Positions 21,822-28,771 of a stretch of 33,145 nucleotides of DNA are shown piece by piece. Both the position numbers and the translations under genes were made by a program. The notes beneath the pieces are model-generated. The model had not been told where the DNA came from, did not search any database, and saw only the letters and a list, made by a program, of their open reading frames with translations. This DNA comes from an uncultured Actinomycetes bacterium. GTDB taxonomy: Bacteria; Actinomycetota; Acidimicrobiia; Acidimicrobiales; Microtrichaceae. Location: the NCBI GenBank assembly GCA_903852755.1, contig CAINRS010000137.1, positions 1-33,145 of the forward strand, read 5' to 3'. Position 1 is the first letter of the stretch. Every line of letters begins with the position of its first letter.

Positions 21822-23786
21822 ATCACCTCCACGCTCGCCTACCTGATCCTCGGTCTCGGCGGCGGCGCCGTGATCGCCGCCCTGGGGCTCGGGGTGGTCG
21901 TCACCTACCGCAGCGACGGCGTGGTGAACCTGGCGCACGCGGCGATCGGCTCGTTCCTGGCGTTCGCGTTCTACGAGTTCCGGGAGACGGGCGACCTCGT
22001 CCTGCCGCTCGTGGGACTGCCCAACCGGATCCCCGTGATCCCCCGTCCGACGGTCGCCACCGCTCTGGCCGTGATCGTGGTCTACGGCGCGGCGATCGGA
22101 CTGCTGCTGCACGCGCTCGTGTTCCGGCGGCTCCAGCGGGCCCCGTCACTGGCGCGGGTGGTGGCGTCGATCGGACTGTTCCTCTACGCGTGGTCCGTCA
22201 TCGGCCTGGAGTGGCCGCTGTCGCCGAACGTCCGACCGCTCCTGCCCCGGGACAACGTCGTCGTGCTCGATCGACTGGTGGGGGTCGACCGACTCGCGCT
22301 GGCCGGCATCGTCGTGGTCGCGACGGCACTCCTGTGGCTGGTGAGCACCCGGACCCGGTTCGGCACCGCCACCACAGCGGCCGCGGAGAACCGCAAGGGG
22401 GCGGTGCTGCTCGGCATCAACCCCGACCGACTGGCGGCGTGGAACTGGATGCTCGCAACCGTGTCGGCGGGACTCGTCATGGTGCTCGCCGCCCAGGTCA
22501 TCTCGCTCGACCCGCTCAACAACTCGCTGCTGATCGTGCCGGCGGTCGCAGCGGCACTCCTCGGCGGGTTCCGTTCCTACCCGCTCGTCGCTGCGGCGGG
22601 GCTGGGCATCGGCATGCTCCAGTCCCTGCTGCTGAGCATCCAGGCCGACGTCGACTGGCTGCCCGACATCGGGCTCCAGCAGGGGCTCCCGTTCCTCATC
22701 ATCGTCGTCGTCATGGCCGTGCGGGGCGACAGCCTGCCGACCCGCGGGGCGGTCCGTGAGGGCCGGTTCCCGGCGGCGCCCGAGCCGACCGGCGTGGTGC
22801 CCGTGACCGTCGCGCTCACCGCCGTCGCGACGGGAATCCTGGTGTGGGGGGCATCGGACCTGCGGGCGGCGGTGATCACCTCGTCGATCTTCGCCCTGTT
22901 CGCGCTGTCGGTGATCGTGCTCACCGGGTTCGTCGGCCAGATCTCGCTGGCGAGCTACGCCTTCGCCGGAGTGGCGGCGTTCACCATGGTCAGGTTGTCC
23001 GACGCCGGGGTGCCGTTCCCCCTCGCACCGGGTCTGGCCGTCGTCGCAACCTGCGGTCTCGGGGTGCTGGTCGGGATCCCGGCCGTCAAGGTCCGCGGGC
23101 TCAACCTGGCGATCGTCACGCTGGGCGCCGCCGTGGCCATCGGTGAGCTCCTGTTCAAGTGGGAGTGGTTCGTCGGGTCGATCACCGCGACCGAGGTGCC
23201 GGAACCCGGGATCGGACCGCTCGACCTGGGGATCAGCGCCCCCGGCGACGCCTACCCCCGGGCCGCGTTCGGTCTGATGTGCCTGGTGGTCGTGGTGGTG
23301 GCGGGGCTCGCCGTGGCCAACCTGCGCCGGAGTCGCACCGGGCTGCGGTGGCTCGCCGTGCGCGCCAACGAACAGGCGGCGGCCGCAGCCGGGATCGACG
23401 TCGGGTGGGCCAAGCTCACGGCGTTCTCGGTCTCCGCGACGCTCGCGGGTGCGGCCGGGACGCTGCTCGCCTACCAGCGGTCGTCGATCTCGGCCGACAG
23501 CTTCGGGGTGTTCAACTCGCTGTCGCTGCTCGCGCTCACGTTCCTGGCCGGCATCGCCGTCATGTCCGGCAGCGTGGTGGCGGGTGTCCTCGCGCCGGTC
23601 GGCGTGCTGGCGATCGCGCTCGGACAGGACGTCGGGAAGCCGTCGCCGTACCAGTTCGCCATCTCGGGGATCCTGCTGGTCCTGGTCACGGTGCTCTACC
23701 CCGACGGCATCACCGGACTCGTGCGAGCGGGCGGGCGCCGCCTCCGGGCGCGTGGGCGTCCGGAGACGGCACCGGCGACGGCCTGA
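21822..23786 (+). CDS. livHM: Fused LivH-LivM permease with a non-canonical start
   Basis: About 654 aa. The LivH half (to about residue 300) has VVNLAHAAIGSF and the ENRKGAVLLGINPDRLAAW loop; the LivM half (from about 345) has LTGFVGQISLASYAFAG, the VRGLNLAIVTLGAAV helix and the ANEQAAAAAGIDV loop. One chain thus supplies both membrane subunits of the importer. No ATG, GTG or TTG exists between the upstream TGA and GTG 21870, yet codons 21822-21869 (ITSTLAYLILGLGGGA) make the expected first half of helix 1. AUC at 21822 has GGAG 6 nt upstream and is used here. Starting at GTG 21870 would cut the helix. CTG 21843 is another option. Confidence 0.82.
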   Translation: MTSTLAYLILGLGGGAVIAALGLGVVVTYRSDGVVNLAHAAIGSFLAFAFYEFRETGDLVLPLVGLPNRIPVIPRPTVATALAVIVVYGAAIGLLLHALVFRRLQRAPSLARVVASIGLFLYAWSVIGLEWPLSPNVRPLLPRDNVVVLDRLVGVDRLALAGIVVVATALLWLVSTRTRFGTATTAAAENRKGAVLLGINPDRLAAWNWMLATVSAGLVMVLAAQVISLDPLNNSLLIVPAVAAALLGGFRSYPLVAAAGLGIGMLQSLLLSIQADVDWLPDIGLQQGLPFLIIVVVMAVRGDSLPTRGAVREGRFPAAPEPTGVVPVTVALTAVATGILVWGASDLRAAVITSSIFALFALSVIVLTGFVGQISLASYAFAGVAAFTMVRLSDAGVPFPLAPGLAVVATCGLGVLVGIPAVKVRGLNLAIVTLGAAVAIGELLFKWEWFVGSITATEVPEPGIGPLDLGISAPGDAYPRAAFGLMCLVVVVVAGLAVANLRRSRTGLRWLAVRANEQAAAAAGIDVGWAKLTAFSVSATLAGAAGTLLAYQRSSISADSFGVFNSLSLLALTFLAGIAVMSGSVVAGVLAPVGVLAIALGQDVGKPSPYQFAISGILLVLVTVLYPDGITGLVRAGGRRLRARGRPETAPATA

Positions 23787-23804
23787 GTCGACCGGGCCGA
23801 GCGG

Positions 23805-24533
23805 TCACTGCCGCTCGAGCTCCTCCCAGTTCACGGCCAACGGGAGTCCGTCGGGTGTCTCGGCCAGGACGACGACGACGTGGACCCCGACCGGCACCGG
23901 ACCCTCGAGCCGTCGGATCCGACCCCGCTCGACCACGAGCGAGGCCCGGACCGGGAACCGGTCGAACGGATCGAACAACCGCGTCCTGACCGAGTGGATC
24001 TCCGTCGTCGTCAGCAGTGAGTTCCTCGTGGAGAAGCTGCCGCGACGTCGCCGCCGCATCTGCATCTCGATCGCCCGCTCACCCGCCGTCCCGAACTCCC
24101 GGAGGACGTAGCAGTTCCCGCAGGGACAGGTGCACGGGGGTCCGTCGGGGAAGATCCGGGGCAGGTTCGTCCAGGTCGGCTCGTCGACCTCGTCCTCCCA
24201 GTCACCGTCCTCCCAGTCACCCGGGTCACGGTCCTCTGGTCCACGGTCCTCTGGTTCACGGAGCGCCGCCTCGGCGGCCCAGGCCTCCACCTCCTCCGGG
24301 GGGACCGGGCGGTGGTCGGTCACGGCACAGCCGCACTCGCAGACGATCTCGAACTGGTCGTCGAGCATCTCGAAGTCGGTGCAGCCGCAGGAGCACTCGA
24401 TGTCGTGCTCGTGGACGTGCCACCCCTCACACTCCGAGTCCTCCTCCTCGCACTCCTCGGTGCACGGGATCTCCACCGGTTGGTGGTCGATGTCCGCACA
24501 CCCACAGTTGGCACAACGTTCGACTTCCCACAC
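23805..24533 (-). CDS. Cysteine-rich, probably metal-binding protein of unknown function
   Basis: 242 aa with 16 Cys. Repeated CxCGC units occur at residues 10-12 (with Cys 7), 47-51 and 65-69; the first and third are followed by DHQPV and DHRPV, so the unit C-x-C-G-C-x(4)-H-x-P-V is duplicated. An acidic Trp/Asp/Glu repeat (about 93-121) leads to CTCPCGNC (134-141) and then an Arg-rich run QMRRRRRG. The C-terminal 60 residues look like a beta-rich domain. Zinc or iron binding is likely; nucleic-acid contact is possible from the basic run. The family is not recognised. GTG 24533 is chosen because AGAGGAG stands 5 nt upstream; ATG 24548 is the alternative. A TACGGT on this strand at 24646-24651 could drive a leader of about 100 nt. 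Confidence 0.7.
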   Translation of the reverse strand: MWEVERCANCGCADIDHQPVEIPCTEECEEEDSECEGWHVHEHDIECSCGCTDFEMLDDQFEIVCECGCAVTDHRPVPPEEVEAWAAEAALREPEDRGPEDRDPGDWEDGDWEDEVDEPTWTNLPRIFPDGPPCTCPCGNCYVLREFGTAGERAIEMQMRRRRRGSFSTRNSLLTTTEIHSVRTRLFDPFDRFPVRASLVVERGRIRRLEGPVPVGVHVVVVLAETPDGLPLAVNWEELERQ

Positions 24534-24645
24534 AGGGACTCCTCTCATCGCACCTGGCAGTGCCACCGTGCCGCTCCGAGGAGCCGGTCGGTTGGCGGAT
24601 CGTCACAGGGCCAGGTCCCTCAGATCCTCTGGATGAATCACCCGT

Positions 24646-24651
24646 ACCGTA
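24646..24651 (-). promoter_or_regulatory. Putative -10 element (TACGGT) of the cysteine-rich gene
   Basis: TACGGT on the minus strand, inside the stem-loop pair TCACCC (24638-24643) and GGGTGA (24660-24665). It would give a leader of about 105 nt before the Shine-Dalgarno. The rest of 24567-24726 shows no gene. Confidence 0.35.
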
Positions 24652-24726
24652 GCACGAGTGGGTGACAGCGTGCGGCCGATCCCGTCGCGATGTTCCGTCG
24701 CGCGACGCTGACTGCCGGGGTGCGGG

Positions 24727-25608
24727 TCAGGACCGCTCGGCGAGGGCGCGACCGACGGTGCGCAGGACGTCGGGGGCGTCGAGCCGCTCGCACCACTCGT
24801 CGAGGGCGTCGGTCGGTCCGCTCCAGCGCCACCCGTCGACCGTGCCGACGTCGACGTCGGTCACCAGCGTGGCGAGCGTGCGGAACAACTCGGCGTCCGC
24901 ACGGGACGCAGCGAGCGTGCCGGCGAGCTTGGCGGCGCCCCGCAGTCCCGGGACGTCCCACTGCCCCGGCGCGGCGGGGATGGCGTCGAGGTGGCCGTAG
25001 ACGCGCAGCACCGCCGCAGCGGACTTGGCGCCCCAGCCGGGCAGGCCGGGGAAGCCGTCGGCGGTGTCGCCGACGAGCGCCAACCAGTCGGGGATGGACT
25101 CCGGTGGCACGCCGTACTTGTCGAGCACCCCGTCGGCGTCCCGGAGTTCCTCCCGGCGGCGGTCCAGTTGGACGACCCGATCACCGACCACGCACTGGGC
25201 CAGGTCCTTGTCGGGGGTGCAGATCAGCACTCGCTGCACCCGGTCGTCCGTTGCAGCCACGGCGGCGGCCGCAGCGAGCGCGTCGTCGGCCTCGAGTTCG
25301 ACCATCGGCCAGACGGTCACCCCGAGCGCAGTGAGCGCATCCTCGACCCACGGGAACTGGGCGGAGAGCTCCGGGTCGATCCCGTCACCGGTCTTGTAGC
25401 CGTCCCACAGGTCGTTGCGGAACGACTCGACGGTGTGGTCCGTGGCCACCCCGAGGTGCGTCGCTCCGTCGCGGAGCATCGCCGCCACCGACCGCAGCAC
25501 CCCCCGTGTCGCCCCGACCTCGTCCCCGGCGGCGTTCGTGTGGCCACCGCGGGGTGAGTAGAAGTAGCGGAACAACTCGTAGGTGCCGTCGACGAGGTGG
25601 ACCTGCAT
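24727..25608 (-). CDS. 5'-3' exonuclease / flap endonuclease-like protein
   Basis: 293 aa. The start MQVHLVDGTYELFRYFYSP, the ESFRNDLWDGYKTG block, VELEADDALAAAA with clustered acidic metal ligands, CTPDKDLAQ and the helix-hairpin-helix region LVGDTADGFPGLPGWGAKSA match stand-alone homologues of the polymerase I 5'-3' exonuclease domain. It likely processes 5' flaps in DNA repair with divalent metals. ATG 25608 follows CAGGCT by 6 nt and begins exactly at the conserved strand. Longer in-frame starts run into the divergent TetR gene and are rejected. The gene pairs divergently with that regulator across 187 bp. Confidence 0.88.
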   Translation of the reverse strand: MQVHLVDGTYELFRYFYSPRGGHTNAAGDEVGATRGVLRSVAAMLRDGATHLGVATDHTVESFRNDLWDGYKTGDGIDPELSAQFPWVEDALTALGVTVWPMVELEADDALAAAAAVAATDDRVQRVLICTPDKDLAQCVVGDRVVQLDRRREELRDADGVLDKYGVPPESIPDWLALVGDTADGFPGLPGWGAKSAAAVLRVYGHLDAIPAAPGQWDVPGLRGAAKLAGTLAASRADAELFRTLATLVTDVDVGTVDGWRWSGPTDALDEWCERLDAPDVLRTVGRALAERS

Positions 25609-25614
25609 GCGAGC

Positions 25615-25620
25615 AGCCTG
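25615..25620 (-). promoter_or_regulatory. Putative -10 element (CAGGCT) of the exonuclease gene
   Basis: CAGGCT on the minus strand, 6 nt, then ATG at 25608. Confidence 0.35.
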
Positions 25621-25766
25621 ACACGACGGAACGGGCAGCGCCTCCGGGGTCGGCCCGTGGTCTCGGGCACGGACTCCCGTCACGACCACCGACGGGTCGA
25701 GGCGGATCCGACTCCGGCGGCTGCTCCCCAGTGGCGCGGACCCGGCCGATCGAGGAACGGGTTGCG

Positions 25767-25785
25767 TACCTACAGAACGTAGGTA
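25767..25785. promoter_or_regulatory. Palindromic operator of the TetR regulator
   Basis: TACCTAC-AGAAC-GTAGGTA, perfect 7-bp arms and a 5-bp spacer. Its right arm overlaps the -10 TAGAGT (25784-25789) by two bases, so a bound repressor would block transcription of the regulator and the coupled esterase. Confidence 0.7.
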
Positions 25786-25789
25786 GAGT
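25784..25789 (+). promoter_or_regulatory. -10 element (TAGAGT), leaderless type
   Basis: TAGAGT, 6 nt, then GTG at 25796. Confidence 0.5.
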
Positions 25790-25795
25790 GCAGGG

Positions 25796-26434
25796 GTGCA
25801 GCAGCTCCAGCAGCGGACCCCGGGAGCCGGACGCACCAGGGCGCCGCGCACACCCCCGGCGGAGCGACGTGAACTGCTGCTCGTCGCAGCTGAGCGGCTG
25901 CTCGAGGAGGGCGGATCCGACGCCCTGCGCATGGACGCACTGGCCCGTGCCGGCGGGGTGACGCGTCCCGTCGTCTACGAGCACTTCGGTGGTCGCGACG
26001 CGCTGGTGGTCGCACTGCTCGAACGACACGCCGAGCGGGTGCGGACGCACGTCGCTGCGGCAGTGGCGACGAGCACGTCGTTCGAGGACGAACTGCGGGC
26101 CGCCACCCGCGCCTACCTGGAGGTGGCCCGACGCCACGGACCGGCGATGCGGGCGCTGGTCTCGGCATCGCACCTCTCACCCACCATCGAGGCCGTCCGC
26201 AGGAGCAACTGGGACGCCGCAGTGGAGCACTGGTCCGACCGCTACCGGGAGCGCGCCGGACTGTCCCGCCGAGATGCGGAGGCACTGGTCACGGCGCACG
26301 TCGCTGCGCTCGCTGCGCTCGCCGGATCCTGCATCGAGGGCCGGATCGGCATCGCCCGGGCCACCGACCTGCACGTCACCGCCACGCTGGCCGCGCTCGA
26401 CTCCCTGTCCATCCGCCGGGTGGGGCACCCGTGA
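25796..26434 (+). CDS. TetR-family transcriptional regulator
   Basis: 212 aa. After a basic, Pro-rich N-terminal tail, RRELLLVAAERLLEEGG and MDALARAGGVTRPVVYEHFG form the three-helix DNA-binding domain with the recognition helix at VTRPVVYEHF. The C-terminal helices (from about residue 75) would bind a small molecule, not identifiable here. A 19-bp palindrome overlaps its own -10, which suggests autorepression. The stop overlaps the GTG start of the esterase gene (GTGA), so regulator and esterase form a coupled operon; the esterase substrate or product may be the ligand. The divergent exonuclease gene could also be affected. Confidence 0.88.
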   Translation: MQQLQQRTPGAGRTRAPRTPPAERRELLLVAAERLLEEGGSDALRMDALARAGGVTRPVVYEHFGGRDALVVALLERHAERVRTHVAAAVATSTSFEDELRAATRAYLEVARRHGPAMRALVSASHLSPTIEAVRRSNWDAAVEHWSDRYRERAGLSRRDAEALVTAHVAALAALAGSCIEGRIGIARATDLHVTATLAALDSLSIRRVGHP

Positions 26435-27552
26435 CCGTCCGGCTCGACGGTCACCTGCGCCGACTCACCGGGGTCCTGATGGTGACCCTGGGGTGTGTGT
26501 CGTGCTCGTGCGTGCCGCTCCCCGACCGGGACGCTCCCCCGGCGCCACCTCCCACCACGGCACCCCCCACCACGGCACCCCCTGTCACGGCAGCCCCGAC
26601 GACCGTCACCCCGAGCCCGTCGACGACCGCCCCCGTCCCGACGATCTACGAGCCCTACGCCGGCACCGTCCCGGCCGTCGAACCGGTCGGACAGCGTTCG
26701 GTCGGACAACTCCGGACCGCCGACGGCCGCATCCGCACCTACCGTCTCTACGTCCCCAACTCGATCGACCCCACGACACCGGCCCCGTTGCTGATCGCCC
26801 TCCACGGCGGGCTCGGGACGTCGGAGCAGTTCGAGGCGAACTCGGGCTTCGACGGCCTCGCCGAGTCGAACGGATTCGTGGTCGTCCACCCGGACGGCAT
26901 CGGCGCACGGGCCGACGGCACGGGACCGCGGACCTGGAACGGTGGCTACTGCTGCGGACCTGCCGCTCGAGCCGACGTCGACGACGTCGGCTTCGTGCGC
27001 CAACTCATCGACCGCCTCGACACCGAACGCCCCATCGATCCGTCCCGCATCTTCGTTGCCGGACACTCCAACGGAGCGATCCTGGCCTACCGGGTGGCCT
27101 GCGAGCTCTCCGACCGCATCGCGGCGATCGGGGTCCAGGCCGGCAGCCTCGGTGTCGACACGTGCACACCAGCCCGTCCGGTGTCGGTCATCCACCTGCA
27201 CGGCACCGCGGACACGAACCACCCCATCGACGGTGGCGTCGGCAGCGGCGTGGCCGGGGTGGCGTTCCGGCCGGCCCGGGACGCGGTGGAGACGCTCGCA
27301 GCAGCGGACGGCTGCTCCCCGACCCCGGTCCCCGGCGCCGATCCGACGAACCCCGACCTGACCGTCACCACCTGGACACCGTGCAGGGAGGCTGCGACCG
27401 TGCGCTACGTCGTGGTCGACGGCGCCACCCACGCGTGGATGGGCCACCCGGCGTTCTCCGAACTGGCGTCGTCGTTCGTGGGCGAGCCCTACACGGACCT
27501 CGATGCCAGCCGGGCGATCTGGTCCTTCCTCACCGCCCACCCGAGACGCTGA
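26431..27552 (+). CDS. Secreted PHB-depolymerase/feruloyl-esterase-like hydrolase
   Basis: 373 aa. An N-terminal hydrophobic stretch ending in a Cys-rich VTLGCVSCSC may be a lipoprotein signal, though the lipobox is imperfect. A Pro/Thr-rich linker of about 45 residues follows. The esterase domain has LLIALHGGLGTSEQF, WNGGYCCGPA (the CCG motif of LpqC/PHB-depolymerase esterases), GHSNG with nucleophile Ser 213, an Asp in HGTADTNHPI and a His in DGATHAWMG. It should cleave esters of polyhydroxyalkanoates, short esters or plant phenolic esters outside the cell. Translation is coupled to the TetR regulator through a 4-bp overlap. Confidence 0.83.
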   Translation: MTVRLDGHLRRLTGVLMVTLGCVSCSCVPLPDRDAPPAPPPTTAPPTTAPPVTAAPTTVTPSPSTTAPVPTIYEPYAGTVPAVEPVGQRSVGQLRTADGRIRTYRLYVPNSIDPTTPAPLLIALHGGLGTSEQFEANSGFDGLAESNGFVVVHPDGIGARADGTGPRTWNGGYCCGPAARADVDDVGFVRQLIDRLDTERPIDPSRIFVAGHSNGAILAYRVACELSDRIAAIGVQAGSLGVDTCTPARPVSVIHLHGTADTNHPIDGGVGSGVAGVAFRPARDAVETLAAADGCSPTPVPGADPTNPDLTVTTWTPCREAATVRYVVVDGATHAWMGHPAFSELASSFVGEPYTDLDASRAIWSFLTAHPRR

Positions 27553-27572
27553 GCCGCCCGGCGGGCGCAACC

Positions 27573-27621
27573 CCTCCGGTCCGACCACCACGCGCGTACG
27601 ATCCGACCGGACGCCCGGAGG
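27573..27621. repeat. 7-bp inverted repeat around the dehydrogenase promoter
   Basis: CCTCCGG (27573-27579) and CCGGAGG (27615-27621) flank the -10-like TACGAT at 27598-27603. Between them TCCGACC occurs twice as a direct repeat. Possible regulator site; arms are short and GC-rich, so chance is not excluded. Confidence 0.25.
27598..27603 (+). promoter_or_regulatory. Putative -10 element (TACGAT) of the dehydrogenase gene
   Basis: TACGAT about 40 nt before the GTG at 27644, leaving a short leader with a GGGGGG ribosome-binding stretch. Confidence 0.35.
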
Positions 27622-27643
27622 CCGGGGCGACCCGGGGGGCAGG

Positions 27644-28708
27644 GTGGACGACGCCACGGAGACGACGACCGGCACCGCCCTGGTCTGGACCGGTGGGTCG
27701 GACTTCGAGCTCCGGTCGTTCGAGCAGCCCCGCCCGGACGCCGGTGAGCTGCTCGTCGAGGTGCACCTGGCCACGGTGTGCGGCAGCGACCTCCACACGG
27801 TCTCGGGTCGCCGACCCGGTCCCTGTCCCGGGATCCTGGGCCACGAGGCCGTCGGTGTCGTCGTCGCCTCGGGGGCGGACGGACGGTCGACGGTCGACGG
27901 TCGGCCGGTGGAGGTCGGCGACCGGATCGTCTGGGGGGTGACGGCGACGTGCGGCGCGTGCGACCGGTGCCGCAGCGGTCGGACCGCCAAGTGCCGGAAC
28001 CTGCGCAAGGTCGGTCACGAACCGTTCGAGGGGCCGTGGCCGCTGTCGGGTGACATGAGCACGCACGTGATCCTCCCGCCGGGCGTGGCGGTGGTCGGGG
28101 TGCCCGACGGAGTCGCCGATGCCGCAGCGGCGCCCGCCGGCTGCGCGCTCGCCACCGCCGTCGCCGCCGTGGAGGCGCTCGGCGACGTCCGGGGGGCCCG
28201 GGCCGTGGTCTGGGGGCTGGGGCTCGTCGGCCTGTCGGCGTGTGTGGCGCTCCTCGCTGCGGGCGCAGCCACCGTCACCGGTGTCGACCCGGACCCCGGC
28301 CGACACGGGGTGGCGGTCGCGTTCGGTGCCGACGCCGCAGCTCTGCCCGACGACACCACCGCCGCCGGTCCCGTCGACGTGGCGGTGGAGGCGTCGGGCG
28401 ACCCCGCTGCGGTCGCCGCGGCCATCGAGCGACTCGACGTGGGGGGTCGCATCGTCCTGGTCGGATCGGTCGCACCGCTCGGGACGGTCACCCTGGACCC
28501 CGAGTCCGTGGTGCGGAGGCTCCTCACCATCACCGGCGTCCACAACTACGAGCCCCGCCACCTGCTCCGGGCCGTCGAGCTGCTCACCACGCACGGCGAC
28601 CGTCTCGCCGAGCTGGTCGCCCCACCGGTGGGTCTCGGCGAGCTCCCGCAGCTGCTCACCACGCCGCCCGCCGGTCACCTCCGTCGCTCGGTCGACCCCC
28701 GGCGCTGA
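27644..28708 (+). CDS. Zinc-dependent alcohol dehydrogenase, phosphonate-catabolism-associated type
   Basis: 354 aa MDR-family enzyme. TVCGSDLH (Cys 46) and GHE (67-68) are catalytic-zinc residues; CGACDRCRSGRTAKC holds the four structural-zinc cysteines; GLGLVGLSA is the NAD(P) Rossmann loop. HEPFEGPWPLSGDMSTHV, PAGCALATAVAAVEA and TGVHNYEPRHLLRAVELL resemble the family proposed as phosphonate-catabolism-associated dehydrogenases. No phosphonate gene is in the window, so the substrate stays open. GTG 27644 is preceded by GGGGGGC. It is downstream of the esterase on the same strand with a 91-bp gap that contains its own promoter-like element. Confidence 0.83.
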   Translation: MDDATETTTGTALVWTGGSDFELRSFEQPRPDAGELLVEVHLATVCGSDLHTVSGRRPGPCPGILGHEAVGVVVASGADGRSTVDGRPVEVGDRIVWGVTATCGACDRCRSGRTAKCRNLRKVGHEPFEGPWPLSGDMSTHVILPPGVAVVGVPDGVADAAAAPAGCALATAVAAVEALGDVRGARAVVWGLGLVGLSACVALLAAGAATVTGVDPDPGRHGVAVAFGADAAALPDDTTAAGPVDVAVEASGDPAAVAAAIERLDVGGRIVLVGSVAPLGTVTLDPESVVRRLLTITGVHNYEPRHLLRAVELLTTHGDRLAELVAPPVGLGELPQLLTTPPAGHLRRSVDPRR

Positions 28709-28718
28709 GCGGTTCCCG

Positions 28719-28744
28719 GACCGACGGAAACGCGACCGACGGAA
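28719..28744 (+). repeat. Direct repeat GACCGACGGAA x2 upstream of the acyltransferase
   Basis: Copies at 28719-28729 and 28734-28744, 15 bp apart. The GGAA of the second copy is at the -35 position relative to the -10 at 28760. Confidence 0.6.
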
Positions 28745-28766
28745 TCCACCCGACACGCGTAGCGTC
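28741..28766 (+). promoter_or_regulatory. Promoter, possibly ECF-sigma type (GGAAT-N17-CGTC)
   Basis: GGAAT at 28741-28745, 17 nt, CGTC at 28763-28766, then 5 nt to the GTG at 28772. The overlapping TAGCGT (28760-28765) with 6 nt to the GTG fits the leaderless -10 pattern of the window. Either reading puts transcription start at or next to the start codon. Confidence 0.45.
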
Positions 28767-28771
28767 GAAAC

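Noticed and set aside
24180-24260. Short direct repeats that might be a CRISPR-like or regulatory array
   Set aside because: They are imperfect 9-15 bp repeats that simply encode the acidic Trp/Asp/Glu and Pro-Glu-Asp segments of the cysteine-rich protein.
24643-24710. TACCGT followed by 7 nt and GTG on the plus strand, a possible leaderless 16-codon gene
   Set aside because: The frame stops after 16 codons with no recognisable peptide, and the same bases serve as a better -10 on the minus strand.
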